From: JAICWP01 sp035252015
GTDB lineage: Bacteria; Acidobacteriota; Terriglobia; Terriglobales; Acidobacteriaceae
DNA length: 25,505 nucleotides
NCBI GenBank assembly: GCA_035252015.1
Contig: DATFDP010000213.1
Coordinates: 1-25,505 of the forward strand
Direction: 5' to 3'
Shown here: one piece after another, positions 8,150 to 17,085 of the stretch
How the letters are laid out: each line of letters starts with the position of its first letter
How positions within the stretch are numbered: position 1 is the stretch's first letter
Position numbers and translations under genes: made by a program
The notes under the pieces: generated by a model
Database searches by the model: none
What the model was told of the DNA's origin: nothing
Seen by the model: only the letters and a program-made list of their open reading frames with translations

Positions 8150-9181
8150 TCAGGCGCTTAATTGTTGTCGGGGCGAGGCCGCGGGAGGCGTGGCGATATC
8201 CGGCTTAAGGCGCGTTTCAGTGGCGCCGAGGGTTCGCGCCCAAGGTTCCAGGCCCAAGCTCCAGCGCAGCACGCGCAACCATTTTGTGGTGGTTGCTCGC
8301 CATAACGGGCGTTGTGTCCGATCGGCGGTTAGCCACAACGCACCGCCGAGCAGCAAACGCCAAAGCGCAGCCAGGCCAGTGCTAGCGCAATAAATGGCGG
8401 CGTAGAACCGGCCACGCTTGGCCGACAGGAATTTCTTCACCGATTCGCGCATTAACACGGCGGAAAAGACGCTGTACTCCTGCCGGCGCGAACTGGCAGC
8501 GCCGTGATGAATCACCACCGCATCGTGCAAGTAATAGTTGTTCCATCCCAGCTTCTGTGCCTGGCAGCAGAGGTCAACGTCCTCCACGTACATGAAATAC
8601 GCCCTGTTAAAGAGCCCCGCCTGGGCGAATACATCGCGGCGCACCATGAGGCAAGTGCCGGGAAGCACCCGGGCCGAAACCGGAAAGTGCGATTCGCGCG
8701 CGACCACGTCGAAACCCCACCAGCCTGGGAACACTCTTCGGCTGAAAGACGAGTCCAGAAGCTGGTTCAAAATGGTAGGAACGCAGCGCATGCAGTTCCA
8801 CTGGGGGGAGAAGTCGGGCCCTACCAGTCTGGGACCAGCGATGCCAGCACCTGGTTCTGCGGCTAGCGCATCCAGCATGCGGCGCAACCCGTCTCCCACC
8901 ACCTCCGTATCCGGATTCAGGAAAAGCAGATTGCACCCGGTGGAGAAGGCGAAGGCAAGGTTGTTGGCGGCGGCGAAGCCAACATTTTCTGGCAACTGCA
9001 TGAAGTGCACCTGCGGGAACCATTGCGCCAGCATCTCAGCACAGCCGTCGTAGGAGCCGTTGTCCACCACCATTACCTCGAAATCCAGGGCTCCGCTGTT
9101 GCAGAAGATGCTACCCAGACAGCGCCGCAGATAGTCCGCCGAATTCCAGTTGACGATGATGATGGAGAGCTCGGGAGCCAT
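8150..9181 (-). CDS. family 2 glycosyltransferase (WbbL-like)
   Basis: This is a 343-residue GT-A glycosyltransferase. The ATG at 9181 is chosen because AAGGG lies 7 bp upstream and the protein then starts MAPELSIIIVNWNS, the family's usual beginning. A longer frame to 9229 enters the repeat element. Motifs are VVDNGSYDG (about 38-46), GFAAANNLAF, LFLNPDTEV (the D-x-D-type metal site), LPGTCLMVRR and YFMYVEDVDLC with catalytic-base-type acids. This set is typical of WbbL-type rhamnosyltransferases. C-terminal segments around LAALWRLLLGGALWLTA could associate with the membrane. It acts in the cytoplasm on the lipid-linked unit. The true donor is unknown. It is separated from the aminotransferase gene by 231 bp containing repeat copy 2. 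Confidence 0.9.
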   Translation of the reverse strand: MAPELSIIIVNWNSADYLRRCLGSIFCNSGALDFEVMVVDNGSYDGCAEMLAQWFPQVHFMQLPENVGFAAANNLAFAFSTGCNLLFLNPDTEVVGDGLRRMLDALAAEPGAGIAGPRLVGPDFSPQWNCMRCVPTILNQLLDSSFSRRVFPGWWGFDVVARESHFPVSARVLPGTCLMVRRDVFAQAGLFNRAYFMYVEDVDLCCQAQKLGWNNYYLHDAVVIHHGAASSRRQEYSVFSAVLMRESVKKFLSAKRGRFYAAIYCASTGLAALWRLLLGGALWLTADRTQRPLWRATTTKWLRVLRWSLGLEPWARTLGATETRLKPDIATPPAASPRQQLSA

Positions 9182-9206
9182 GATGCAACCCTTAGGGGGC
9201 TTCGAA

Positions 9207-9372
9207 TTCGTATCGGGGCACGCCATCAAACGTGCCGAGAAGCTCGTGTTAGGACATGCGGCTTCAGCCGCTGTGAGCGAAGCAGAGGCTAAAGCCGATT
9301 ATTAATTTAGTTAGTGCGACATGGCTGAAGCCCGTTCGACTGCGCTCAGGGCAGGCTGTACCCTGTTACGAA
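9207..9372. repeat. dispersed palindromic repeat, copy 2
   Basis: The left end TTCGTATCGGGGCA (9207-9220) and right end TACCCTGTTACGAA (9359-9372) are inverted repeats with 3 mismatches in 14. Internal blocks TAAAGCCG (9290-9297) and GGCTGAAGC (9323-9331) occur in the same order and orientation as in the copy at 5387-5528. The intervening sequence has diverged. An extra GCGGCTTCAGCCGC palindrome lies at about 9258-9271. It fills the gap between the aminotransferase and GT2 genes. Confidence 0.65.
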
Positions 9373-9412
9373 CTTCGCGGGCGAGGGCGTTCGCGCCACA
9401 GGTCCAATCCCT

Positions 9413-10633
9413 TCACGACGCGGCGGCGACGCGGGATGCCGCCCGCCTTGTTTCAAGAAATTCCCGGATGGTGCCTGCCACGCGTTCCTGCTGCGCGGGC
9501 ACGAGGTGGGGATACATGGGCAGAGACAGCACCTCCGCGGCGAGCCGCTCCGCAACAGGAAAATCACCGGGTTTGTATCCCAAGTGGCGGAACGCGGCCT
9601 GGAGATGGATGGGAACGGGATAGTGAATCATGGCGCCGATGCCAGCTTCCCCTAAATATTCCAGCAGCGCATCGCGCTCCTGAATGCGAATGACGAACAG
9701 GTGGTAGTTGGAGCGGGCATATTCGAGTTCGACAGGCAGCATCATGGCCGGGCAGCCGGCGAACAACTCGCGGTAGCGGGCGGCGGCGGCGCGGCGCTGC
9801 CGGTTCCACTCCGGCAAGCGGCGCAACTTGGCAAAGAGGATGCCTGCCTGAATGGCATCCATGCGGCCGTTATAGCCCTCGATGGCGTGCTCGTATTTGC
9901 GCACCTGGCCGTGGTCGCGCAGCATGCGGACCTGGCGCGCGATTTCGTCGTCGTTGGTGGTGACGGCACCGGCCTCGCCGCAGGCGCCAAGGTTTTTTCC
10001 GGGGTAGAAGCTGAAAGCGGCGGCCCGACCCATGCAGCCGGCGGGAAGCCAGACCTTAGTGGCATGGGAGAAATAGAGGGCTCCGTGGGCCTGGCAGGCG
10101 TCCTCAATCACCATCAGCCCATGCAGCTCTGCCAAATCGAGAACAGGGTCCATGTCCGCGGGCTGGCCGTATAAGTGGACGGGGACGATAGCGGCCACCC
10201 GTCGGTCGCTAAATTGGCTGATCAGATTACCGGCGCGATCGGGCAGGCAGCAGGTTTCCAGGTAAGCGCGCAGTTGCACTACATCCAGGTTGCAGGTGCG
10301 CGGGTCCACATCCACAAATTCAGGAACGGCGCCGGTTTGGGAAATGGCCTCAGCGGTAGCGACAAAGGAATTAGGCGTGGTGAGCACGGCGTCGCCCGGG
10401 CCGATGCCCGCGGCCAGCAGGGCAAAGCGCAGGGCATCCGTGCCGCTGCTTACCCCGATGCAATGCTGGGTGCCGCAGAATTCCGCGAAGGCGGTTTCGA
10501 ACTGCAGCAGCATGGGTCCATTAGTGAAGGCGGCGGTTTTCAGCGCCTGGCCGACCACGGCCAGGATTTCATCTTGCAGTTCGCGGTGCGGCCTGAGGAG
10601 ATCGAGAAAGGGAATGGGAGATGGTAGTGTCAT
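9413..10633 (-). CDS. DegT/DnrJ/EryC1 sugar aminotransferase (WbpE/WlbC-like)
   Basis: This is a 406-residue PLP-dependent aminotransferase. The ATG at 10633 (MTLPSPIPFLDL) is chosen over longer starts because GAAGGTG lies just upstream and it matches the family's N-terminus. Motifs are GVSSGTDAL (60-68), FVDVD (106-110), VIEDACQAHGA (175-185, PLP-ring Asp) and AFSFYPGKNLGACGEAGA (206-223), where Lys213 should form the Schiff base. The family transfers an amino group from glutamate to a keto sugar nucleotide. With the oxidoreductase and the hexapeptide acyltransferase directly upstream it matches the WbpB-WbpD-WbpE order, so the substrate is probably UDP-3-keto-GlcNAcA. Other 3- or 4-amino sugars (Qui3N, for example) remain possible. 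Its first 65 bp overlap the acyltransferase tail. Confidence 0.9.
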   Translation of the reverse strand: MTLPSPIPFLDLLRPHRELQDEILAVVGQALKTAAFTNGPMLLQFETAFAEFCGTQHCIGVSSGTDALRFALLAAGIGPGDAVLTTPNSFVATAEAISQTGAVPEFVDVDPRTCNLDVVQLRAYLETCCLPDRAGNLISQFSDRRVAAIVPVHLYGQPADMDPVLDLAELHGLMVIEDACQAHGALYFSHATKVWLPAGCMGRAAAFSFYPGKNLGACGEAGAVTTNDDEIARQVRMLRDHGQVRKYEHAIEGYNGRMDAIQAGILFAKLRRLPEWNRQRRAAAARYRELFAGCPAMMLPVELEYARSNYHLFVIRIQERDALLEYLGEAGIGAMIHYPVPIHLQAAFRHLGYKPGDFPVAERLAAEVLSLPMYPHLVPAQQERVAGTIREFLETRRAASRVAAAS

Positions 10634-11126
10634 GCTTGCACCTTCGCGGTTCAGTGAGGTAGCGAAGAATCCGGGCCGGGTTGCCGGCCACGATGCTGTT
10701 AGCGGGAACATCCCTGGTTACCACGCTGCCCGCGCCCACCAGCGCGTTTTCGCCGATGGTCAGATTCGCCAGAACGGTGGCCCCGGAACCGATGGAAGCG
10801 CCGCGCCGCACGTGCGTGGGTTCAACCTTCCAGTCCTGCTCGCTTTGCAGGACTCCGGCGGCGGAGGTGGCGCGAGGATAAGTGTCGTTGATGAAGACCA
10901 CGCCATGCCCGATGAACACGTTGTCTTCAATGGTCACGCCTTCGCAAATGAAGCTGTGGCTGGAAATCTTGCAGCAACGACCGACGCGGGCGCTCTTCTG
11001 AATTTCGACGAACGCCCCTACCTTGGTTGCATCGCCGATTTCGCAGCCATAGAGGTTGATGAAATTGGCCAGGCGCACGTCGCGGCCCAGCTTGACGTCG
11101 GGCGCAATGCAGCAGAATTGGTTCAC
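10569..11126 (-). CDS. hexapeptide-repeat N-acetyltransferase (WbpD/WlbB-like)
   Basis: This is a 185-residue left-handed beta-helix acyltransferase. Hexapeptide rungs begin at about residue 8 (APDVKLGRDVRLANFINLYGCEIGD) and end at about 152, with the typical closing IVAGNPARIL. The VEIQKSARVGRCCKISSHSFICEGV stretch is like WbpD/WlbB enzymes, which acetylate the 3-amino group of UDP-GlcNAc3NA. It starts with GTG at 11126, overlapping the oxidoreductase stop (GTGA). The last 28 residues after RYLTEPRR are outside the fold and overlap the aminotransferase start; a TGA lies one frame over right at the expected end (ACTGAACC), so the tail may be a relic of a lost stop. Confidence 0.85.
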   Translation of the reverse strand: MNQFCCIAPDVKLGRDVRLANFINLYGCEIGDATKVGAFVEIQKSARVGRCCKISSHSFICEGVTIEDNVFIGHGVVFINDTYPRATSAAGVLQSEQDWKVEPTHVRRGASIGSGATVLANLTIGENALVGAGSVVTRDVPANSIVAGNPARILRYLTEPRRCKHDTTISHSLSRSPQAAPRTAR

Positions 11127-12184
11127 AGGTAAACCAGTTCCCCGCCCTTTGCCAGCGACTGCGAGGCGGCTTCCAGGAGCTTAACGACGCGCAGTCCCGC
11201 CCTGCCGCTGTTGACCGGCCTTTTTTTGCTGGCCACGCATTCCAGGAAATATTGCAGTTCGTTCTGCAGCGCTTCCACGCCGCGGAGGTGTGGTATCCAC
11301 ACGAGTCCGGAGCGGTAGCTCACCAGCAGTTCGTAAACTTCCTCCCGCTTACAGACGTTCACGCCCCGGTCGTAGACCTTAAGCTTCTCGTCCGCCTCCA
11401 GGTCGTTCCACACCACCATGCGGCGCTCACCGGCGATAAGCGTGCTCCGGACTTTTACCGGAGAGAGCCAGTTCACGTTGATGTGCGCAATCATTTTGTC
11501 TGGAAAATAAATGGTTATGAAGGCCACATCTTCCAGTTCGCCGATGTGGCTTTGACCGGTGGCGCTGACCGCCATCGGCTGGGAGCGCACCACGAAATCC
11601 ATGATGGAGAGGTCGTGGGGCGCCAGGTCCCAAATAACGTTGACGTCGTGCTGGAATAGGCCCAGGTTGATGCGCATGGAATCGTAGTAGTAGAGGGCGC
11701 CCAGCGTGCCGCTGTAGATAAGCTGGCGGATCTTTCTTACCGCGGCAGAGAACAGGAAGGTGTGGTCCACCATGAGGGTCAGGCCCGACCGCTCAGCCAA
11801 GGTAATCAGTTCTTCGGCTTGAATGGAGTTGGCGGTAAAAGGCTTCTCCACGAAGACGTGTTTGCCGTTTTTTAATGCGGCTTTGGCCAAATCGAAATGA
11901 GTCCACACAGGAGTGATGATGGCGACAGCGTCAATACGAGGCGAGAACAGGACGTCCGCCGAGTCCTTGGTGAGCCGCAGCTTAGGGTAAGCCTGGGCCG
12001 CGCGCCGCAGCGATTCGTCATTGATGTCGCACAGCAGCTCCACGCACGCTCCAGACAGGCTCTGCAAATTGCGCAAGATATTGGTTCCCCAGTAGCCGTA
12101 GCCGATCACCCCCATGCGGATCGCCTTGCATGGGAGCGCCGCAGGCACCGACTCCAGGGAGGGGATTGTCGCTAAAGCAGCCAC
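11123..12184 (-). CDS. Gfo/Idh/MocA-family sugar-nucleotide oxidoreductase (WbpB/WlbA-like)
   Basis: This is an NAD(P)-dependent dehydrogenase of about 353 residues. Motifs are GVIGYGYWGTN (Rossmann loop), ELLCDIND, AIITPVWTHFDLA, HVFVEKPFT (the EKP motif with the catalytic-type Lys) and VDHTFLFSAAVRKI, then the second-domain segment INLGLFQHDVNVIWDLAPHD. This form is common in polysaccharide clusters. In the WbpB/WlbA pathway the enzyme oxidises C3 of UDP-GlcNAcA. The required UDP-GlcNAc C6 dehydrogenase is not in this window and would have to be elsewhere. The start is uncertain: GTG 12184 directly after the preceding TGA with GGAAAGG upstream is preferred. TTG 12217 (overlapping the upstream gene) and ATG 12115 are alternatives. 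Confidence 0.85.
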   Translation of the reverse strand: MAALATIPSLESVPAALPCKAIRMGVIGYGYWGTNILRNLQSLSGACVELLCDINDESLRRAAQAYPKLRLTKDSADVLFSPRIDAVAIITPVWTHFDLAKAALKNGKHVFVEKPFTANSIQAEELITLAERSGLTLMVDHTFLFSAAVRKIRQLIYSGTLGALYYYDSMRINLGLFQHDVNVIWDLAPHDLSIMDFVVRSQPMAVSATGQSHIGELEDVAFITIYFPDKMIAHINVNWLSPVKVRSTLIAGERRMVVWNDLEADEKLKVYDRGVNVCKREEVYELLVSYRSGLVWIPHLRGVEALQNELQYFLECVASKKRPVNSGRAGLRVVKLLEAASQSLAKGGELVYL

Positions 12185-12185
12185 G

Positions 12186-13376
12186 TCAATACGCGCCTTT
12201 CCCGGAGAGCACGGCAACCGGCGTGTGCCAGAGAATTTTCAAGTCCAGCCACACCGAGGAGCGCCGGGCATAGCGCAGATCCAGGCGCACCATGCCGTCG
12301 AAGCTGGTGCTGCTCCGCCCCTCAACCTGCCACAGACCGGTGATGCCCGGTTTAACCTCAAGGACGCGCCGCCGGTGCCAGGGCGCGTAGCGCTCGAACT
12401 CGTAGCGTAGAGGCGGACGAGGCCCCACCAGCGACATTTCACCCCGCACTACGTTCCAAAGTTGGGGCAGCTCGTCGAGGCTGGTGCGGCGCAGCCAGCG
12501 TCCGAGGGGGGTGACGCGAGGATCATCGGTGATCTTGTAAATTCCGCTGTTCCCTCCCACCGGCTGGCCGGCGATGAACTCCGCGACATACTTTTGGTGC
12601 AAAGCGGCATCGCTGCCCGCATACATGGTGCGGAATTTCAGAAAAATAAACGGTTTGGCATACTGGCCCAGCCGCACGTGGCGAAACAGCACCGGTCCGT
12701 AGGAGGAACATTTCACGGCCAGAGCCAAAAGTGCGAACAGCGGCGAAAGCAGCAGCAAGGCCGGCAGGGCGATACACAGGTCCACACCCCGCTTCAACGC
12801 CGGGAACAATAGCCTGGTTTTGCGTTGCAATTCCGGATAAAGAGTGAAATCGGTGGATTCGCCGCCAAGTCTTAGGGGATCGGGAAAGGCATGAACCGTG
12901 AGCTCAATCCTGCCTGCCAGAACCGTGCCCAACGAGTTTTCCACCAGGCTAGAGAACTTGCCGAAGACGGAACGAATCAGCGCCTGGTCGGCGTGCTCCA
13001 GGTCGGGAAGCAGAATACCCAGAACCGTGTCCCGGCAATACCAGCCGAGCACGTCGGTATCGCGCAGCAGATCGCCCAAATTGCGGATAATGCGGCAAAA
13101 AGCCGCCGCTCGGGCGGGAGCGTCAGTGATGCCGGTTCCATGCATAAGGACCAGCAGAAGGCTGCGCCGGGAACGCTCGGCACGACGCCGCTCCAGGTAA
13201 ATGTGGCGGGCGAAATCAGCTTCATCGTCCAGAGGGAGGCCTCCGTCCCCAGGCGAGCCAAAATGGGGAGCCGCAGTTTTGAAACGCGGTTTACTCGAAG
13301 GCTGAGTTGAAGACGTATGTTTCCGCATAAGAAATCCAGTCAGCCGCCAACGGGTGTGAATCTGGTCAGTACTCAC
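12186..13376 (-). CDS. priming undecaprenyl-phosphate sugar-1-phosphate transferase with N-terminal degenerate GGDEF-like domain
   Basis: This is a 396-residue two-part protein. Residues about 190-396 are a bacterial sugar transferase domain: a membrane segment at about 198-222, FLKFRTMYAG (245-254), SLDELPQLWNVV and RGEMSLVGPRP (299-321), and PGITGLWQVEGRSS (343-356). This domain puts the first sugar phosphate on undecaprenyl phosphate at the inner membrane and so starts each repeat unit. Unlike WbaP, there is no block of four N-terminal membrane helices. Instead residues about 54-165 read like a diguanylate-cyclase fold: ERRRAERSRRSLLLVLM, then IIRNLGDLLRDTDVLGWYCRDTVLGILLPD. In these the usual GGDEF loop is replaced by WYCRD (112-116), so cyclase activity is not expected. 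It starts GTG 13376, overlapping the kinase stop (GTGA). Confidence 0.9.
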   Translation of the reverse strand: MSTDQIHTRWRLTGFLMRKHTSSTQPSSKPRFKTAAPHFGSPGDGGLPLDDEADFARHIYLERRRAERSRRSLLLVLMHGTGITDAPARAAAFCRIIRNLGDLLRDTDVLGWYCRDTVLGILLPDLEHADQALIRSVFGKFSSLVENSLGTVLAGRIELTVHAFPDPLRLGGESTDFTLYPELQRKTRLLFPALKRGVDLCIALPALLLLSPLFALLALAVKCSSYGPVLFRHVRLGQYAKPFIFLKFRTMYAGSDAALHQKYVAEFIAGQPVGGNSGIYKITDDPRVTPLGRWLRRTSLDELPQLWNVVRGEMSLVGPRPPLRYEFERYAPWHRRRVLEVKPGITGLWQVEGRSSTSFDGMVRLDLRYARRSSVWLDLKILWHTPVAVLSGKGAY

Positions 13377-14212
13377 GCAGCTTCTCTGTCATCATCAGCA
13401 GCAAAATCGGTTCGAGGAGCTGGTGCGGAAAAACTCTGGAAATAAGCCGGGCAGCCATGGCGGCTGGGAAAATCGTTGAGCACCAGGCCAAGGAGTTTGC
13501 CGGGCGCGAACCGGTTCAGGCTCTCGGCCAGCGCGCTCTTGAGCGCCCGGTTGCGCCGCACCACCAGCAGTATTCCGTCGCAGAGGCGGGAGAGCACGAC
13601 CGAATCAGCCACCGGGAGCAGAGGAGCAGAGTCCACCAGCACCCAATCAAAGGCATGGCCGGTCTCGGTCATGACTCGCGCCATACGCGGAGAAGCCAGC
13701 CACTCGATGACGGGTTCCGGGCGCTCGCCCGCAGGCAGCAGGCAAACATCCAGGCCGCTGACGCGGTAAACAAACCCGGGCAAGGCAGCGTGACTGGCGC
13801 AACACTCGGCCAAACCCGGAACCGGGTTGAGTCCCAGAGTTGAACAGCAGGAAGGCCGGCGCAGATCGGCCTCCATTAGCAGCACCTTGTTGCGTCCGCG
13901 CTGGGAGAGCGCCGCCGCCAGATTGAGTGTCACGAAGGTTTTGCCCTCTGCAGGCAGGCTGCTGGTAACCAGGATGGTCTTCAGGGGTCGGATTTGTTGT
14001 AAATCCTCCAGACGGGTCCGCAGCAGCCGAAACTGCTCTTTGATGGGATCCTGGCCGGCGCTCAAGATATAAATCACCTGGCGCAGGGGTACCTTGGGCG
14101 CCAGCCAGGAAAGCGATTCGAAGTCCCAGGCGGGCCGGGCGGGGGTATCCGGCCGCGCTGCCGCGAAGTCTGTGTCACGCTCCTCAGCAGGAAGGGTATT
14201 TATTCGAGTCAT
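13373..14212 (-). CDS. CpsD/CapB-type tyrosine-kinase-like ATPase (BY-kinase family)
   Basis: This is a 279-residue soluble P-loop ATPase of the BY-kinase/CpsD family. It has Walker A SSLPAEGKT (84-92), Walker A' VLLMEADLRRP (110-120), and Walker B WVLVDSAPLLPVAD (190-203). DPIKEQFRLLRTRL (55-68) matches the helix that contacts the transmembrane PCP activator. Partner and context fit: it lies 18 bp after the Wzc-like gene. In this family the ATPase phosphorylates a Tyr cluster in its own C-terminal tail to control chain length. Here the tail has only Tyr257 (CPAYFQSF) and no cluster, so classical cyclic autophosphorylation is doubtful. The first 45 residues are a low-complexity linker. The start is ATG 14212 without a strong ribosome binding site. 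Confidence 0.88.
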   Translation of the reverse strand: MTRINTLPAEERDTDFAAARPDTPARPAWDFESLSWLAPKVPLRQVIYILSAGQDPIKEQFRLLRTRLEDLQQIRPLKTILVTSSLPAEGKTFVTLNLAAALSQRGRNKVLLMEADLRRPSCCSTLGLNPVPGLAECCASHAALPGFVYRVSGLDVCLLPAGERPEPVIEWLASPRMARVMTETGHAFDWVLVDSAPLLPVADSVVLSRLCDGILLVVRRNRALKSALAESLNRFAPGKLLGLVLNDFPSRHGCPAYFQSFSAPAPRTDFAADDDREAA

Positions 14213-14230
14213 ATGTTGGACGATGACGGA

Positions 14231-15784
14231 TCAGTCGCGATAGCGGGCGATGAAGGCTAGAAATGTGCCGGCGGTGATGAAGGCGAGCAGAGCGGTTGCT
14301 CCGGCGATTTCGCCGCCGAGTAGCAGACGGGATGGCCACGGATCCGGCTCGGTGGCGCGTGGAATCGAAGCCAGGATAGGCGCCGGGCACAAGCTCTCAA
14401 CCTGGGCTTGGGAGTGGATGTGGTCATCCAGCAATTCACGGGCATAGCCCGCCAGCCCGCCGGCCACCGCACCCAGCAGCAGTCCCGCCATGCTGAATTT
14501 GAAACGGTCGGGGTAATAGGGCGTCGCGGGCAAACTGGGCGGATCCAGAATTCGGAACTGCTCGCCCTGCTGCTGCTTTTCCAGGCTGCCGGCAAGTTGC
14601 GACTGGTTGCGTTTAGCCAGCAAGGATTCGTAGTAAGCCCGTGACTGATCGTAATCGCGGGTGAGCTCAACCAGTTGCTGCTCGCGTGCCGGGGTATTGC
14701 GCAGGCGCGCCTGCACGGCACGCAATTCTGCCTGAGTGCCGGCAACCTGTTTCTGGCAGTCGCGAATTTCCTGTGCGTTGGCGCGTAGTTGGCTCTCAAG
14801 CTGCAGGGTGGCAGGCGTTTCTTCCATAGTGCCCGGCTGGGCGCCGGTCAACTCTTGCCCGATCTGTCTTTTGAGCTGTTCGGTGCGCGCCAACTGCTCG
14901 TGCAAGCGGACAAGGTCGGGGTACGCGTTGGTGTAACGCAGGCTCAGTTCGGCGACCTGCTGGCGCAAACGCGCCAGTTCCGCGTCCAGCGCGGGGGGTG
15001 TCCCTGCGGGGGCACTGGACGCGGAACCGGCGTTTACGCGCAGCTGGCGATACTGCGCCAGCAGCGAAGTGAGATAAAGCTTCTGCTGGTTGGCGCGCTG
15101 CAGCTCCTGGGTGGCATTTTGCAGGCGGTTTTCAAGATCGTCACGCAGCGAAAGATTAGCTTGCCCTTCGCTAGGCAGTTGGCCCAGGTATTGCGACTTG
15201 AACTGCTGCAACCGCGATTCCTGCTTCTGCAGCCAGGCGCGGGCGTCCTGCAGCTGGCTTTCCAGGAAGCTGGTGGCCTGCTGCGAGCGCTGCGCCCTCG
15301 TGCTCACATTTTCCTCGATGAACAGCGAGGTCAGGCGGGCCGTCACCTGCTGCGCCAGCGCCGGGCTGGGGGCGGAATAGGAAATGGTAAAGGCGGCGAG
15401 TTCGTCGGGCCGTCCGGACACCGGCAGGGGCTGCACCTGGATGTCGCGCCGCATCTGGTTGACCAGAGTTTCAGTGGAAGCGCCGGTTACGCCGCCATAC
15501 GGTTTCAGATCCTGAATAATTCGCAGCAGCCGCGCGCGGCTGAGAATCTGCGGGGTGAGCGTCTGTAGCCGCCCCTGCAAGCGGGAGCCGGCCTCCTGTG
15601 GCACCGGCAGCTCGTCAATGAGGATGGTGGTTTCGGATCGATAGCGGTAGGGCAGCATCCAGGCCGCAACCCAGGCTGCTGCCCATACGGCAAACAGCGT
15701 GCCCAGGATCCACCAGCGCCGGCGCAGAGCAATGTCACGGTATTGGCCCAGGCCGTACGGCTCCTCCGATTGGTGGACTCTCAT
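14231..15784 (-). CDS. Wzc/GumC-like polysaccharide co-polymerase (chain-length determinant)
   Basis: This is a 517-residue inner-membrane protein. Its layout is: cytoplasmic N-terminus, membrane helix at about 25-46 (WWILGTLFAVWAAAWVAAWML), a Wzz-type domain (SETTILID..., LFIEENVSTRAQRSQQATSFLESQL), long coiled coils to about 400 rich in Gln, Glu and Leu, then a P-x2-P-Y-Y-P-type segment (PATPYYPDRFKF). A second helix (about 427-446) leads to a cytoplasmic stretch, and an extra hydrophobic segment closes the protein (about 493-513). The kinase domain is a separate gene downstream, as in Gram-positive CpsC/CpsD. By family it sets chain length and links Wzy to the OPX exporter. ATG 15784 follows the barrel stop by 2 bp, with GGGAAG as ribosome binding site. 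Confidence 0.9.
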   Translation of the reverse strand: MRVHQSEEPYGLGQYRDIALRRRWWILGTLFAVWAAAWVAAWMLPYRYRSETTILIDELPVPQEAGSRLQGRLQTLTPQILSRARLLRIIQDLKPYGGVTGASTETLVNQMRRDIQVQPLPVSGRPDELAAFTISYSAPSPALAQQVTARLTSLFIEENVSTRAQRSQQATSFLESQLQDARAWLQKQESRLQQFKSQYLGQLPSEGQANLSLRDDLENRLQNATQELQRANQQKLYLTSLLAQYRQLRVNAGSASSAPAGTPPALDAELARLRQQVAELSLRYTNAYPDLVRLHEQLARTEQLKRQIGQELTGAQPGTMEETPATLQLESQLRANAQEIRDCQKQVAGTQAELRAVQARLRNTPAREQQLVELTRDYDQSRAYYESLLAKRNQSQLAGSLEKQQQGEQFRILDPPSLPATPYYPDRFKFSMAGLLLGAVAGGLAGYARELLDDHIHSQAQVESLCPAPILASIPRATEPDPWPSRLLLGGEIAGATALLAFITAGTFLAFIARYRD

Positions 15785-15786
15785 GA

Positions 15787-17085
15787 TTATCTTCCCAGAG
15801 GCCGCAGGAAGCTGTGCTCGATGGAGAGCGCCACCCGGTTGTGATTTCCCGGCCAGTAGAAGGGCGAACCACCAGTTTGGTAAAGCCGTTCGTAAGAGAA
15901 GCGAAAGATGGCGTTTCTGCCGAGTTCGCGGCGGAAGCCGGCGCCACCGCGCAGCATACGAAGATGTTCGCCCAGTGCGGCAGCCAATGCGGTTTGTTGC
16001 GCCAATTCCGCGGCCAGGTCGGTGGCCCAGTGCCTTGTCATTTGTCGTCCAACTCGCAGCCAGCCCGCATTCAGCCGCACCGGCCCCTGCAGGCCGCCGC
16101 CATCGCTAACGTTGCGGCTGAAGCCGGCCTGCAGGCTGTTGCGCCTTCCTGTCCAGGAATATATGGCACCCGCGGCGGGGGACCAAGACGCGGAAAACGC
16201 GGGGGCGTTCCGAACGGCGAACGTCTGGCCACTGGTGCGCGCATACTCTGGACCGGCGTAGACAACAAGGCTGGTGTTGGCAGTCACGGCAAACTGATGA
16301 AAGGAGAGAATCGAATGCGTGCGGGTTGGTACGTCGTACCCGGAAAAAGTCAGCTTCCGCACTCGATACTCCACCCCCAGGACGTGGCGGTGCGAAACTT
16401 GTCGCGAAAGATATGTATTTCCGGTGACAGCACGGTTATTGATCAGCGCCCCGGCCCAGGCATCTCCATGTTGGCTGTAATTCTGCAGGGCGAAGCTGCC
16501 CGTGAGTCCTGCTGTGGTATGGCGGCTGAGGCGATAGCTCACAGCGGCTCCGGAGAAGCTGGCGGTTCTTCTAAGCGGCGGCAGAACCCTCACCTGGTCA
16601 GGCGTTTCCAGAGGACTGAGCGCGGGCTGCAGCGACGCCCCCAGGCGATCAAAGGGATCGGTGGACAGAGCGTAATCCTGACGCAGTTTGAACGACCAGC
16701 GCATCGCGGGCCGTAGCTCAAAGGTTGTGCCGAAAACCTGGTTGAACTGGTTGCCGAGCAGCGAGTGCGCGCCCACGATTACTCCCGGGCGATAGCTTAG
16801 GTTCCACTTCAGCCGCCGCCGCGTCTGCTGGAATCCAAAAGTGGCGGCCAGATACTGCTGTCCGCCGCCTTCGTGCCGGGAAGCGCTGTTGCTGAAGTTA
16901 TCGTCGTAAACGCTGCTGCTGGACAAGGAGACGATGGTGAAATTCGTCAGATGGCCAGCGGAAGCAAAACCGCTTCCCCGCATTTCTCCCGTGATGGGAC
17001 CGGGAACTGTCTGGCCCCAGGCAGTGGCTGCCAGCCAAAGAGCAAATGCCAGCAGCCACCAACGGCTTGACCCAGGGAACTTCAT
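15787..17085 (-). CDS. outer-membrane beta-barrel protein, probable polysaccharide secretion porin
   Basis: This is a 432-residue protein with a signal peptide (about 1-24, WWLLAFALWLAATAWG). Alternating amphipathic strands follow for nearly the whole length (for example FGFQQTRRRLKWNLSYRPGVIVG, RWSFKLRQDYALS, HVLGVEYRVRKLTFSGYD). It ends RVALSIEHSFLRPLGR, close to the C-terminal strand with terminal aromatic typical of outer-membrane barrels. I count enough strands for a 16-18-stranded barrel, without a precise number. It sits between the OPX gene (ATGA overlap) and the PCP gene. OPX proteins lacking a C-terminal membrane-spanning helix are known to pair with separate barrels (Wzp-type in Myxococcus). 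The neighbouring OPX is of that short kind, so this is probably the exit pore. The specific family is not recognised. Confidence 0.75.
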   Translation of the reverse strand: MKFPGSSRWWLLAFALWLAATAWGQTVPGPITGEMRGSGFASAGHLTNFTIVSLSSSSVYDDNFSNSASRHEGGGQQYLAATFGFQQTRRRLKWNLSYRPGVIVGAHSLLGNQFNQVFGTTFELRPAMRWSFKLRQDYALSTDPFDRLGASLQPALSPLETPDQVRVLPPLRRTASFSGAAVSYRLSRHTTAGLTGSFALQNYSQHGDAWAGALINNRAVTGNTYLSRQVSHRHVLGVEYRVRKLTFSGYDVPTRTHSILSFHQFAVTANTSLVVYAGPEYARTSGQTFAVRNAPAFSASWSPAAGAIYSWTGRRNSLQAGFSRNVSDGGGLQGPVRLNAGWLRVGRQMTRHWATDLAAELAQQTALAAALGEHLRMLRGGAGFRRELGRNAIFRFSYERLYQTGGSPFYWPGNHNRVALSIEHSFLRPLGR